Assembly: GCA_001687465.1 (NCBI GenBank)
Contig: LVLI01000030.1
Location: 1 to 64,000, forward strand
DNA from: Halocafeteria seosinensis
Lineage: Eukaryota; Sar; Bigyra; Bicosoecida
DNA length: 64,000 nt
Reading direction: 5' to 3'
The position numbers were made by a program, and so were the translations under genes. Positions 30,335-42,200 of the stretch are shown here, one piece after another; the first letter of the stretch is position 1; every line of letters starts with the position of its first letter. Under the pieces are notes generated by a model that worked only from the letters and a program-made list of their open reading frames with translations, was not told the origin of the DNA and did not search any database.

Positions 30335-33214
30335 TCACATAGTGCTTGCTCTTGAGATGGAGCCATAGGCCTCATTCAATATCTTAAAAGCGGTCTCTGC
30401 ATCGATCTGGGACACGGCATCCTCTCCGCTATTCCGCTTATCCGGATGCACCAATTTAGCAAACACTCTGTATCTTCTGCGAACTGTGGGCATTGAGGTT
30501 CGCATTGGCAGCCCCAAGACGCTATATGCAACTGAAATTGAGGAAGTGTCCTTAGCTCGGTGCTTGAGGATAAAGAGGACGGCTTCCTTCGGTGAGCTCC
30601 TTTGCATCTGATCATCGCTAAGAAGACAGTCATCTGGAGGTTCATACTTGGAAGCGACTTTCGAAAACAAGCGATTTCGGGCCTTTTGGAAATGCTTCTC
30701 CCTTTCTATCTGAGGCTTCATCTCTTCCTCAGCTTGCCGAAAGAGCCTGTCTTGTTCCTCTTGGGGGTTCACACTGCTAGTGAATTCGGGGACACGAGAC
30801 TGTTCTTGGGTGGGGCAACTGCATGAAAACATCTTACAAGTTGTGCAAGGCGGCTCCTTGTCGAAGAACATCCAACGCTTGTACACGTCTGAAGGATTTG
30901 AGTATGGAATAGAGGTCTCAGACGGCTGGGACGTTTTCTGCTTCTTCGTTTCAGTACTACTGTAGCTATACGATACCCCAGACTCTGGAGACGATTCTTC
31001 GATGGGGCTCGTTAAGTCAATTACCACGTCCGGCGACCGGCGTTTGTTGTCACCAACTTGTGCTCCTTTCTCGCAGTCCGGCCTTCTCAGAGATCGTAGT
31101 CTTCCCTGGAAAGGCTGACCTAATCCGGTAGAGCTAGCAGGGACTTCGCTATATCCTTCTGTCATTGATGCTGCTGCTGTCGAACATTTAGCGCTCTGGG
31201 AACTTGGAGGATCTAGGTCAATTCCTGTGGTGTTGACAGCGGGCTTTACATGATGAACGCTGCTACCCTGTACAGGTTGCTTAAAGTTCTCAGCATGTTC
31301 ATGATGATCGTTTTTAGGAAGTCGTAATAGACTTTTCAATTGTTCCATATCGTTTACAGAGTCCGATTCCCAAGAATCCGCAGTATTGTCATGTAGGCCT
31401 GTTGTAGTAGCCTCGGACGCCTGACTATGTACCTCTTGAACACATTCATCACCATTGTCATCGCCATTGCCATCATCAAAGATATCTGCAGCGTGAACCT
31501 TTTCTAGATCATTCCCACTACTTTGATTGCCATCCTGAGAATGTACGCTACTTCGAGATCGCTTCCATTTGTTAAATTGCCCACCTCGCCAATTTCGTCC
31601 ATTTCCTAGACGCTTCGCACGATTTCGATTACGGAGGTGTTTTTTCTTACGATGATTTTTGGTACGGTTTCTCTGTGTGGGTTTACCCCTATTATTCTCA
31701 ACCTCGCTGGAGCCGTCATGTGCTCTGCGCGCTTGAGGACGGGGCTGCATGTTTTCAGATTTAGCTCCGCCACTGGGTTGTTCAGAGCTCGATTTTGGCA
31801 AGGAAGAATGCGAAAGGTTGGAGACTGGTGGTGATGCGGTCATTGGTTTCCCCAGAATCGACCCCTGTTGGTCCCTCGGAAGTGGACTTCTGGTAGGATT
31901 TGTTGGCTGCTGTCCATCCTGAGAAATTGGCTGTTTTGTGAAACCGTACTTGCTGACCTCACTCTTCTGCTCGGGATTCTGTTTTGGCAAGGAGGGGGGA
32001 GTAGATCCAAGAATCGCGGCATGTCCATTATGTACTGGTTTACCAGATGGAATTTTGGAGTCTTCCGTGGAGTACCTTCCTTGTTCTGCTGGATGCTGGA
32101 TGCACGGTTGCGTATTACTATCACTCCTATCATTACCGTTCCGCTGCTCCCAGGATAAGGGATGCACGATCGGCTTGTCCCTTCTTGGCCCCCCTGAGTC
32201 TTGCGTATCGTACCCTATTTGGTGTGAAGGACGCTGAGTCGATGCTTGCTTGGAATCATCAATATCATGGCTCCTACGATGAGAGTTCTGTCGTGGGACG
32301 GAAGAATGCGGTCTGATGAAGGCCGGGCGTCCGGCAAATACGCTCTCTCTTCGTCCTCCTGAGTCTTGCGTATCGTACCCTATTTGGTGTAAAGGATGAT
32401 GAGTCGATGATTGCTTGGGATCATTATTCTCATGCTTCCTCCGAGAAGAGTTCTGTTGTGGCACTGATGACGGCGGTTTTATGAAGCCCGGCCGTCCGAC
32501 AAACACGCTCTGGACTCCTCCATCTCTTCTATACTGTGACGAATGTTGATTCCCTGCCAGTGACTTTCCATCATTACCAATACCATTATTATTACCATCA
32601 AAAGTATAATTGCGTTGCATTTTGTATCCATGTCGGAAGGCACATAGGTTCTGAGAGCACATTCCCCTTTCCCAATTCTTGCAGACACGATCAATTTTTT
32701 CATGCGCAAAGTCACAATGATCACCTTTGAGACATCTCCCATGTTTGTAGTGATAGACGCATAAAACAGGCTTCCGGGGACGCTGCTGAGGCGCAATTCG
32801 ACTGCCATTACTCGATACAGAGTCACTCACGCTCCTTGAACTCCCGGGAGGGGCTTTCCCCTCTGTCACAGCATGGTTTTCCGTGGACGCATTATGTCCA
32901 AGTCTATCAGAGGCCAACTTGTTGGGTGCAATGTCCTCATGGCTCACAGTCCGGCGCAACGAAGCTCCTCCTTGGATAGGTTTAGGAGGCGACCGAGGCG
33001 CCTGTGACGTCCTCCGCGGCTGCACAGTATGCCCACCATGGTGAGGAATGCCCGTAGATGTCGATACAGAGGAAAAAGTGGCTGATAAAGAGGCTAAATG
33101 AGGTGCATTGGGGGTCATGGAAGCCACCTCCGTGGAGACCTCCTCCTTTGATGTACTCTGATAGCCGCTTCGAATGGGTGCCGGAGTCGAGTATACCTTC
33201 TTCTTATTGCGCAT
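30335..33214 (-). CDS. CCCH zinc-finger protein with C-terminal J-domain
   Basis: Intronless, 959 aa from ATG 33214. Two adjacent CCCH fingers lie near residues 152-195: C-x8-C-x5-C-x3-H (starting CVYHYKHGRC) and C-x7-C-x4-C-x3-H (CKNWERGMCSQNLCAFRH). Such tandem fingers usually bind RNA. Between about 230 and 330 a 55-residue unit is repeated (HQIGYDTQDSGG, VFxGRPxFIxPxSSVP). A strongly basic patch near 520-560 is a likely nuclear signal. A J-domain closes the protein, with YRVFAKLVHPDKRNSGED giving the HPD signature that stimulates Hsp70. This suggests an RNA-binding Hsp70 co-chaperone. The pairing of domains is unusual. Confidence 0.82.
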   Translation of the reverse strand: MRNKKKVYSTPAPIRSGYQSTSKEEVSTEVASMTPNAPHLASLSATFSSVSTSTGIPHHGGHTVQPRRTSQAPRSPPKPIQGGASLRRTVSHEDIAPNKLASDRLGHNASTENHAVTEGKAPPGSSRSVSDSVSSNGSRIAPQQRPRKPVLCVYHYKHGRCLKGDHCDFAHEKIDRVCKNWERGMCSQNLCAFRHGYKMQRNYTFDGNNNGIGNDGKSLAGNQHSSQYRRDGGVQSVFVGRPGFIKPPSSVPQQNSSRRKHENNDPKQSSTHHPLHQIGYDTQDSGGRRESVFAGRPAFIRPHSSVPRQNSHRRSHDIDDSKQASTQRPSHQIGYDTQDSGGPRRDKPIVHPLSWEQRNGNDRSDSNTQPCIQHPAEQGRYSTEDSKIPSGKPVHNGHAAILGSTPPSLPKQNPEQKSEVSKYGFTKQPISQDGQQPTNPTRSPLPRDQQGSILGKPMTASPPVSNLSHSSLPKSSSEQPSGGAKSENMQPRPQARRAHDGSSEVENNRGKPTQRNRTKNHRKKKHLRNRNRAKRLGNGRNWRGGQFNKWKRSRSSVHSQDGNQSSGNDLEKVHAADIFDDGNGDDNGDECVQEVHSQASEATTTGLHDNTADSWESDSVNDMEQLKSLLRLPKNDHHEHAENFKQPVQGSSVHHVKPAVNTTGIDLDPPSSQSAKCSTAAASMTEGYSEVPASSTGLGQPFQGRLRSLRRPDCEKGAQVGDNKRRSPDVVIDLTSPIEESSPESGVSYSYSSTETKKQKTSQPSETSIPYSNPSDVYKRWMFFDKEPPCTTCKMFSCSCPTQEQSRVPEFTSSVNPQEEQDRLFRQAEEEMKPQIEREKHFQKARNRLFSKVASKYEPPDDCLLSDDQMQRSSPKEAVLFILKHRAKDTSSISVAYSVLGLPMRTSMPTVRRRYRVFAKLVHPDKRNSGEDAVSQIDAETAFKILNEAYGSISRASTM

Positions 33215-33556
33215 TGTCTCCTCTACACAGTCGGATCAAAAAATCGAGGATTCAATACGTATAAACTATTTGAACACGAGGTATAAGAGAACCACCTCGT
33301 TTTTGAGTCTGGAAGGCGTCAAACATTTCGGTGCCTCAAGACTGGGTGCCGCACCCAGGGTGCGAAGCGAAGCAGCGAACGGCACGGTAGGTAGAGGGGT
33401 GGATGTGCATGCTTGAAAATTGAAACTAAAACAACAGTATTTGTTGAATTCTCTATTTCCTTAATGTATTGAATCAGTAGTCGGGATGACAAAAGCTGCA
33501 TGGGGGCATCGTATCACCATCGGAAAAGTTCCGAGTTGACCCGCTTGCAAACACAA
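33215..33556. other. Intergenic region between two minus-strand genes
   Basis: Promoter side of the zinc-finger gene and 3' side of the next gene; no gene or clear motif seen. Confidence 0.4.
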
Positions 33557-36500
33557 TCACAAATGAGCATTGTTGTTGTCCAGTATTTGCTCGTATGCAG
33601 ACGACGTAAAGTCATCTCCCGGCATTTGAGTTTGAGCCCGTTGTTTTTTGTAGTACACAACGGCGGCAACAATTAATCCCACTCCCATAATCGTACCAAT
33701 TATGCCACCAGCAACGGCTCCGCCATTCACGTGACTACCATCATCAGTGCCCCCGTGATGGGGGATCGGATTTCCACCCTTAGAAATAATCAAGTTCATC
33801 GAAGGGAAAATTGTAAGTTGCTCATTATCTTCTTGCATGCATTTGCCTGAGCAATAGGCAAGAACGAATACGACGTATTTGTTCGGCTTAATGTTCGAAA
33901 GCGTCACCAATGTTTTGGTGGTATTGACTGAGCTATAGCCGGTGCTGTTTAACTTTGCGTCCCAAGCACCACGAAACCCACATGAGGTATTAAGATGATA
34001 GTTGCTTACTGCGTTTACGTCCGCCTGCAGAGCAAGGTACGCACGATATAGAACTGGTGCCGGCTGGCTGTTTGTAAAAGTAACCCTGTTCCATTTGACA
34101 GTTACTGTGTGTTTACCACTTGTTCCAGAAACATGTACTGACAGAGGACTCGTCGGTTTTTGTAGCATTGTCGGATTCCCAAAGGAAACTTCCAGGAGGG
34201 CATACACGGATCCCAACGCTTTCATACCAGCTCTTGCTTGCGAGGCTGCCAAGGGACTAGTGCCTTCAGGGCTACGTGGAAGGACTGAGATATACATCGA
34301 ACCAGACGATAGGGTGAAGGGAGGCACGCTGGCCGTTGAAGTCGAGTAGTCAAAAGTGCTCTTCACCACGTAGTTTGAGTGGCCCGGGGAAGTTTCTCCA
34401 TGATGGCATCTTTGCTCCGAAGTGCTCTTGTAGCAGACGTATATCTGGGGTATCGCTCTGCACGCACTTGCGTTCAAATTTACCGTTACCGAACCCGTAG
34501 AAGGGCCAATGACCTCAAACACGTTGAGAGCTGAAGGATTCTGAGCGATTATCCCTTGCGGTTCAAGACTCTTATTATCCTCGGCCCACCCAACAAATGT
34601 GATACTGCGGTCTGTTGAGACAATGATCCTGAAGTCCGAAGTAGGGTCATGCAAAGTATCTGGTTTTTCTGAATAAACAGCAATATAGAAAGAACAAGGC
34701 ACTCCACCACAGCTGAGGTATTCTTGGGGAGTAAATACCGAGCTGGCAGGTCCATCTACCACAAACTCAAAACTTGGGTTCCCTCCATAAACCGTTGAGA
34801 GGGGATACTCATCTTCATCCGTACACAAATTACCGTTTCCACACGAATTAACGGTCACGCGTAAGTTTGGACACTGCGAAGTGCAATTCATTTTCGCCAC
34901 GGAAATCTGGAACTGCGGTAAGGCCCCAGTTTGTTGGTTTGATGGAAAGTTGAAGAAGGCCACGGGCCTTTTATAAATGTCTTCCTTATTCCCGGTACAG
35001 ACCCCAACGGAGTTTCGCTGCTTGCAAACAGGCTGAATCCGCGTTTGGGAAAACAAAGGAACTCCATCTCCCAGATGATCCGATGAACTTCCTTCATTGT
35101 ATGTGAGGCTGAAAATGTTCTTAGATGATGAGCTGAAACCTAAGACGCCAACGATCCACCTCGCTGGTGTGCTGAGAACATCGTTCCCACAGTTTTTATG
35201 ATCATTTCTAGCAGGAGGAATTGCGCATGGCTTAGTACTGTTTATGTAAATTGGTTCTCCTGGATGCATAGTGTTAGACCATACAAAGTTGTCGCACGTT
35301 TGTCCCGAGTCAGAGCAAGTAGGCCATGAATTGTAATCGTTATTGATATATACAAATACTTGTCCCTGTATGACCGTAGTTTCAATTATTACGCTCACCA
35401 AGTCATTCTGCGTCAAAAACATGCAATTTCAATACAGCATCGCTCGTATCCTTGGCTAAACAGGGCAAATATACGTACGTAAGGAAAAGTGAAATATGTC
35501 ATCACCTTGTTGGGTACGGATATCTGAGGAGACTGTTGCCCAGGAACTAGATCTTCCGCTTTGTCAGATGTTCGTGCAATGAGGGTGAATCGCGTAATAT
35601 CCTCGGCATCGTCGTTTTCTCCGGGGGTGGAGAGACCTTGAACTCCTATAGCATATATAGTGTTGGACCCATTGTAGCACGGTGAGCTAGAGGTAAACCA
35701 AATGAAATTAGTGTCCGATGCAGCATTAAAACAAATCGCCTGAGGTGGAAGATATCGACTGCTCGCGTTGACGTCATTCCAGACGTTGCTGAAAGAAACG
35801 TTAATGCCCGGTCCCGAAGAGACGTACCAAAAAATGTCGACTTCTTTACTGGTGACGTTGAGATCCGTCCATTGGAAATAGAAGTACTCCCAGGAGTCCG
35901 CGCTGACTTCAGCAGGCATGGGTCGTCCATTTAATAGTTGTTCAACGGTTGGTCGGGGATCAGGTTTCGGCCCCGGTGTCCGAACTACCGCTGAGATCGA
36001 GAAAACAGCATCGGCAAAGTTTGTTGAATGCACTGCCACAATGTACGAGCAACTTGTCGAAAACAGCTTAGCGTGACATGCTTTCGTGTCGTTGTGAGCG
36101 ATCCTCAAAATAACGGATCCGGAATCGGCAGGAGTGCTCCAATTGTAGGTACCTGCATTCCCGGGTATAGGGAGCGACGGTGGAGCAGACCCATCGTCAA
36201 TAACGGCAAGAAGCTGTACAGCACCACTGTCTATGGTAACCTCTATGTCGAGATCCTTGGGGTTGAAAACACTGAACGCATCCATGTTTACGCGATAGTA
36301 TTCCACATCCCCAGATTGAGCAGTACCCGGAAGAGTTCTACCGTCGTTTGGCAGGGCGGTAATGGTGTCGTTCGTTTCTACAAGTAGTCCGTAGATCGTG
36401 AGGGTTTTGTCATAGTCGTAGACGCTCACTCTCACTTCGCATATACATTTTATTTGCTTAGGTGGACAGGGGCATTCCTCCTGTCTGATCATATCGTCAG

Positions 36501-38687
36501 AGTAAATGGACAGCGAATCGATTTCGGAATCCACTGCTCTGCTACTGTAGTTGTAGTAGTATCTGCCAAATCCATTTGGATGTTTTCCCAAGGTAACATA
36601 GAGGTCCGCATCTCCTAAGTCTGTGGTACAGCAAGAAGAATTATTATTTTCGCAAAATGTGAACCATTGAAATGCACATACAGCTTAGCAGATTGATATG
36701 GATAGTTTCGTTCTTGCTGAGGTCGAGAGTTCCTCCGAAAAAATCGTAGTGACCATGATGTAGAGCACCGGTATGGACTTCTGTAGTTGGCAACGGAAAT
36801 GGGTTCGCACTTGAATTGCTATAGCTGGCTTCAATGGAATAGTCTCCTCCGCTTGGGGATGTCACTCCCACGAGCAAAACGCAGTCGTGTCCTTGCGAAA
36901 GGTTGCGCTGACAACCACTACTGAGCGCATTATAGGAAATGTAAAGATTCCCAACACCGTCGAACCCTGTGAAGGCAGAGTAGTTCCAGCTGTTAAAGGA
37001 GTTGTCAAATGTTGCATACATTGAGAGAAACGTATCTGCGACCGTTTGCACGGCTACATCAACCTTGTTTTCCACGATAGTCAAGCTATAATAGACGTAG
37101 GAAGAGGCTGCAACATAATCCTCTCGGTGGTTATTAAAGTTTAACGGTATCACTGACGAATTTTGTGTTCCTTCCAAGTAGGCAGATATAATGAATCCAT
37201 TACGGTCAACGTTGTATCCATCCCCAAAAACAGCAATCATAAAGTTGGTAGTAGCTGTAATCGGTGGTATCTTGATCCTTCGCTCGAGCCCATCTGGAGA
37301 CACGACTCCACTCATGTCATACGTCGAAGGATCGACAATGTACGTGCCCTTCGTTGCGTGCTTAATAACCCTCGGATAGTTGAACGTGCTTCCGCTTCCT
37401 CCTGCGGTTTTTGCAACGTAAATATTAGAGCTACCTGTTATGGGTGACAGCTCAATGACCAAATTGCCCTGTGGTCCCCAGGATGTAAAATTTGGCATGC
37501 GGAAATATGCCAAAGAAGCGGTAGCGACAGTTTGCCACTCTTCTTGTCCCAGCGGCAGCAGTGTACTTGCATTGATATTACTTGTTGAGACCTCAATTGA
37601 GTATCGACTCTGATCATATCCGTATACACCTATGTATATCGTCTTACCCCATGTAAATTTAGTGTCACCTGAAGAAATCAGAATTGAATCGTCGCCATCT
37701 ATAGCGAAACTTCCCCATGTGTAATTGTCGAACGTTGGGTAATGGGTGACCAGACTAGTTACCACGTCCGCATCTCCGCTTAAACTCTGTAGGTAGGTGA
37801 CAACAATGTGTACAGACGTAATGGGGTTAGGTTGAATAGCGATGTCCACTCACGGTCAGGTATATCTGTAGCAGTGGATCCTGCTGTGGCTGAGGTCCTG
37901 TTGGTTGAAATTGGTAGTTCCTGTACTTCTGGTACGCTACTTCCGCAGTTTGGGAGATGCCATCTTGAAGGGTGAGGATAGGAGATGCACCCACTGTCGC
38001 CTCCTCGTCGAAAGCTGTTGCATGATTGCCTTTCTCTTTGCGCTCGAAGCTACGTTTGCCCATTGGCGCAGTGTGGAACACCACCTGCAGGAAAGCCGTC
38101 ATCTTGCTTCTGGAAGTCGCCTCGACTTTCACACTACTAGATCTGCAGCATACCGGTATTCTTCCGGGGGATGGCTAAACTCATCTAGTACTTCGTTCTG
38201 TGGCACTTACTTCTTCAGCAATCCCAAGATAGGTCCGGACGGAGCAAATGTTTCTCCCACCATCACGAGCTGGCAAGTTGAGTTTGTTGGGTAGAGTTTC
38301 GTCCTTGGGTGTTCCGGATGTACTGGCTTAACACACAGAGTGATGGCGTTCGAGTGGAGCTTATCAGGAGAATACCATTGAATCCGCGGGATCTGGAGCA
38401 ACGATTTTGTCCGTCTCTCCTTCAGAGTTTTCCCAAACGCTTTTGGCATGGGAATAATCCATTCGGAGGTCTTCTCGGGACCCAAATTCAGAGTCTGCTT
38501 GTGGACAATGGGGGCTTTCTGAAGGGAAACAATGGATACGAGGACACATAAGTTTGAGTTTTTCCGTCGGAAATTTTGCCAAATCCGCATCAATATAGCT
38601 TACTTTGGGCTGTCCTGTGGCACGAGAGGAGGCCACTAGGCACCCCAATGCCACCAGAAAGGTAGTCAATGTCCGTAGGTAAGCCAT
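33557..38687 (-). CDS. Secreted/type I membrane protein with repeated ectodomains and an Fn3-like module
   Basis: Six exons (38687-38604, 38518-38211, 38142-37854, 37786-36682, 36620-35479, 35407-33557) give 1,592 aa with every splice phase matching. The start ATG at 38687 encodes a signal peptide (MAYLRTLTTFLVALGCLVAS). The ectodomain has repeated units of about 120-150 residues marked by GDADVxxSL/GDADLYVTLG and IYIGVYGY-like strands, resembling bacterial pre-peptidase C-terminal (PPC) beta-sandwiches. An Fn3-like stretch follows (HTVTVKWNRVTF...VLYRAYLAL). One transmembrane helix (AVAGGIIGTIMGVGLIVAAV) lies near residue 1555, with a short tail ending in EQILDNNNAHL. A surface receptor or adhesion role is inferred. 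Confidence 0.8.
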
Positions 38688-39215
38688 CGTGCTATTGACC
38701 GTGTAAAAACTAGAGATCAATGTCCCGTTTAGAACTTCCTAATGAATGGAAACCGGGTGTCGTTTCCACTTTCCCACTCGATTTCGAGGTCCCAAGTCAG
38801 TCTCTTGCAAAGCCGTTGACTGTCCAAACAGATTTGTGATCGAAAGAATACTGCTAGGGTACTATACACTCGGAATTTACCCCTTAGATTATATGCAATG
38901 GGTCATCGGCTGCAAATTTTCCGCCACAGCGTGCGGACCCAACAATCTTTTCGTCGGTATGAAAAATAGGAAGCAATCTTTTCGTCTACTTGAAGTAGAC
39001 GATCGAAGCAACGAGGGTTTTCTTTCTTTTCCTTGCATTCCATGACTCCCTCGTAGGTTGGTAGTTAGATATTCGCTTCTAAATCTGCCAACTTCTGGTT
39101 GTTTGTCACTGGACGAACTTGGAACAGCCTGTATTGGACCCCAAAGAAAAAAAAAAAGTGGATTGGGTCCCAACTTCAACTTGCAGCGCTTGTATCTTGT
39201 TATATTGTGTCCAAA
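38688..39215. promoter_or_regulatory. Divergent promoter region
   Basis: It separates the signal-peptide gene (minus) from the 20-exon gene (plus). It contains a perfect 19-bp palindrome at 38983-39001 (CGTCTACTT-G-AAGTAGACG), and CAATCTTTTCGTC occurs twice (38943 and 38974). These are candidate regulator sites shared by both genes. Confidence 0.45.
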
Positions 39216-42200
39216 ATGGTACGTAAACAGTCTATAAGGAGCGCCCTAGTGGCACAGCACCTTCGTATAGTTTGGTGTTAAAACTTTGTCTTGGAATTTG
39301 GCACTAAAATTGCTTTGTTTGGGCAGGAACCCTTGGTAAGCGATCTGGATACCGAGGTGCTTGAGCGCTTCGCATTGGCTAACGTACGTGTATACACCTC
39401 TATTGCCGCCTCTGGCTCACTCTACATGTTCGCAATATTATTGTCTGTATGGATGACAGAACCATGAAGAGAGGGAGCAAATTGTGTCCCAACTGGTCCC
39501 TGGGTCCCGAGACCACGTTTTACTTCAAGCATTAGTGTCTGAGCAAGCAGGTAGGGGGTTATATTACTGTAGCACTTTTCACAGTGGTTACTGTAGATTC
39601 AGTCACTTTGGCGGAGAATTTTGAGTGGAAGAAGAGAAGCTCGAAGTAGTGGTGTCATTTCTTCGTTGTACTTGGGTTGCAGGCTACCCGGATTCTTGGG
39701 AAGAAAAGCGACAACAGTACACATCATACCACGATATTCAGTGCAATTTTGACTTCCGAAAGGAAATAAAAGAATTTGACCCATCTCTGCCTGCATCGGA
39801 AGGAAGAAATAAGGCATGTTACTGAATAGTAGCTTCTCTGTGGTCTCTGGTATTATCATGTGTGTGTGTCCGCAGACTATCATCGATCGCCTGAGGAAAC
39901 GGATGAACGTTAGCACTTCCGTTCCTCCACCACCAGAGGTAAGGAGTGGTGAACTCTTAAAATTGTCTCTTCCATGGCTAGTTCAACCTGAATATTCTAC
40001 ATGCAGAAACCGGACTTGTCCATCTTGCCAACCCGTGTTGATTACTCTGCAAAAGAGGCTATCAGGAGCAAACTTGATAAGTGGTCTCCCAAGAAGATTG
40101 TAGAGATGATCAATCGCGATGGATCCAACGGGCTGCTGATCAAAGTACGTAGTGTTCACGTACTTGATTTGATCCTACGATAAGTGTAAAAGCTATCAAG
40201 GTACAGGAAGTGGTAGATATTTTAATGGAGCGGGACGACCTGATTGATGTCCTACATTTCCTCGTTCGCCGAGAAGGACCCCCCGTGTTTTTAGATTCCG
40301 AAAAACGAGTTGCTGTGGTTGAATCGGCGTTAAAGGCGCCGTAAGTGGTTTTCCTTCCTTCAACTTGGATATGGCAAGGGCACTCATATGCCAAAGTGTA
40401 CCGCAGTGCTGAATTTGGTTCGCTTAACGATGAACCTCAATATGATACTATATTCAATAACCTTACAACCGACGAGCTGAAAAAGTTATCAAATACAAGT
40501 CAAGTAAGTTTGCAGTATCCGAAGAAGGCAGAAAGATGGACTGGCTAACATTGGAAAATTGTCTACAGGGTAGCTCCTTGCATCGTAATCGGCATTTTGT
40601 GGAAAATAGGTTGTTACGGACCTTTTCCAGTCGAATCCGAACCGATTATGCACAATATCCGGAGGTTTTTGATGAAGCATGGGCTTTCATCAGTAATCTT
40701 GCGCCCACTTTTAGCGATCTAAAGCTATCGATACTGTACAGCCGCTTGAAGGCTCGTCTGAAAACTTCCGGTACTGTTCTGGAAGCTGGCGATTTATCTC
40801 GTTCTCCGAAGAAATTGAAAAAATCCGAATTTTTCCAATACCTAACTATTCCCCGTTACAGCACCAAGTGGAACCAACTTGGAGATATTTCTCGAAAGTA
40901 TGGAGAAGCTGAAACAGTTCGTCTTGGATATGGCCGCTTCATTGTGAAGCGACTGTTGTACGTTCCGACCGAGGAGGAGGAGAAAGAGCTGGTAATGAGG
41001 GGTACGTTGCCGGCGCCCATTTGGCCAAGGGAATATGTTATGGATGCTGACGTTTTTGCAGGGCTTCATGAGGTACTAGCGCATTGCTCTAATGATCAGG
41101 CAACTGTTTTTACCGAAGTTATTGAAGAAAAATTCTTGAACAACATTCATGCGGAGGCAAAACTTCTTTCCGGCAATAGCGACTTGGAGTGGGTTAACAA
41201 ATATGGGTCTAGCAATGTGCACCGGCTGGCTGAACAAACGCAGCTAGAATTCTCTCCGAGAAACAATAACAGCTACGCTTTAAGTGACAAAGTTGTACTG
41301 AATGTGAGTAATAACAAAGTTAACCGTGTAAGAAACTACGTAGCGCTTATTTTTCTTCTAAGGGATTACAGGTTCGGGTAAAGAACGTCGGACGGCTTGA
41401 TATCTCAGTGTATGAAATTAACACACTCAATTACTACAAAGAGAAGAAGGAGGAGATATCTACAGATATTGACATTGAGGGCATGGTGCCGAACTCTACA
41501 ATGTCAATCGACGTTGATCTTCCGCAGCTCGTTCTTCAGGAACGTGAGGTTCCACTTCCCATCCTTGACGAGTGTAAGCGTGGAGTCTACTTAGTAGAAC
41601 TCTCAGGCGGCGGTCAAAGTACGCGGGCCATAATACGTAAAGGGTCTTTGAAGTTTCTATATCATCACACTGTTGCTGGTACTGCCGTCTCCATTCTTGA
41701 CGAGTATAAACAACCCATAGCTTCCGAGAAGGTGCTGCTACATTGCATGGGTGAAACGTTTGACGCGAGAAGTGGAAACTTGACAAATCAGGGGGAAATA
41801 TTGCTTCCCCCACCTCCCCAGTCTAAGAAGAGTGAACCTATTATTGCTGACGTAACCGGGTCATCTACTCGTTTTGCTGCTCTTTTCCGGATTGACTTGC
41901 CAGAAGAAACATACACACTGGAAAGTAACTGGTTTTTCGAGCGGTAAGAACTAAGTCCGCGTACTCCAGATGCACCGATTCTATGGTATATGCAACTTTG
42001 ACTGTGCAGTGAATGCTTAACTAGCTCGTGCAATTCCTTGCCCATTCTTGTTCGCCCGAAGCTGCTTCAGGGATCGCAGCGATTTCCGGTTTCACTCGAT
42101 CTATTGGAAGACCCATGTATTACGGTCACGTGGTAAGTCTGTGTTCTTTACTTATTTCCTGAAGCAGAACTACAGTTACTACTGTAGCGATGCAATGCAG

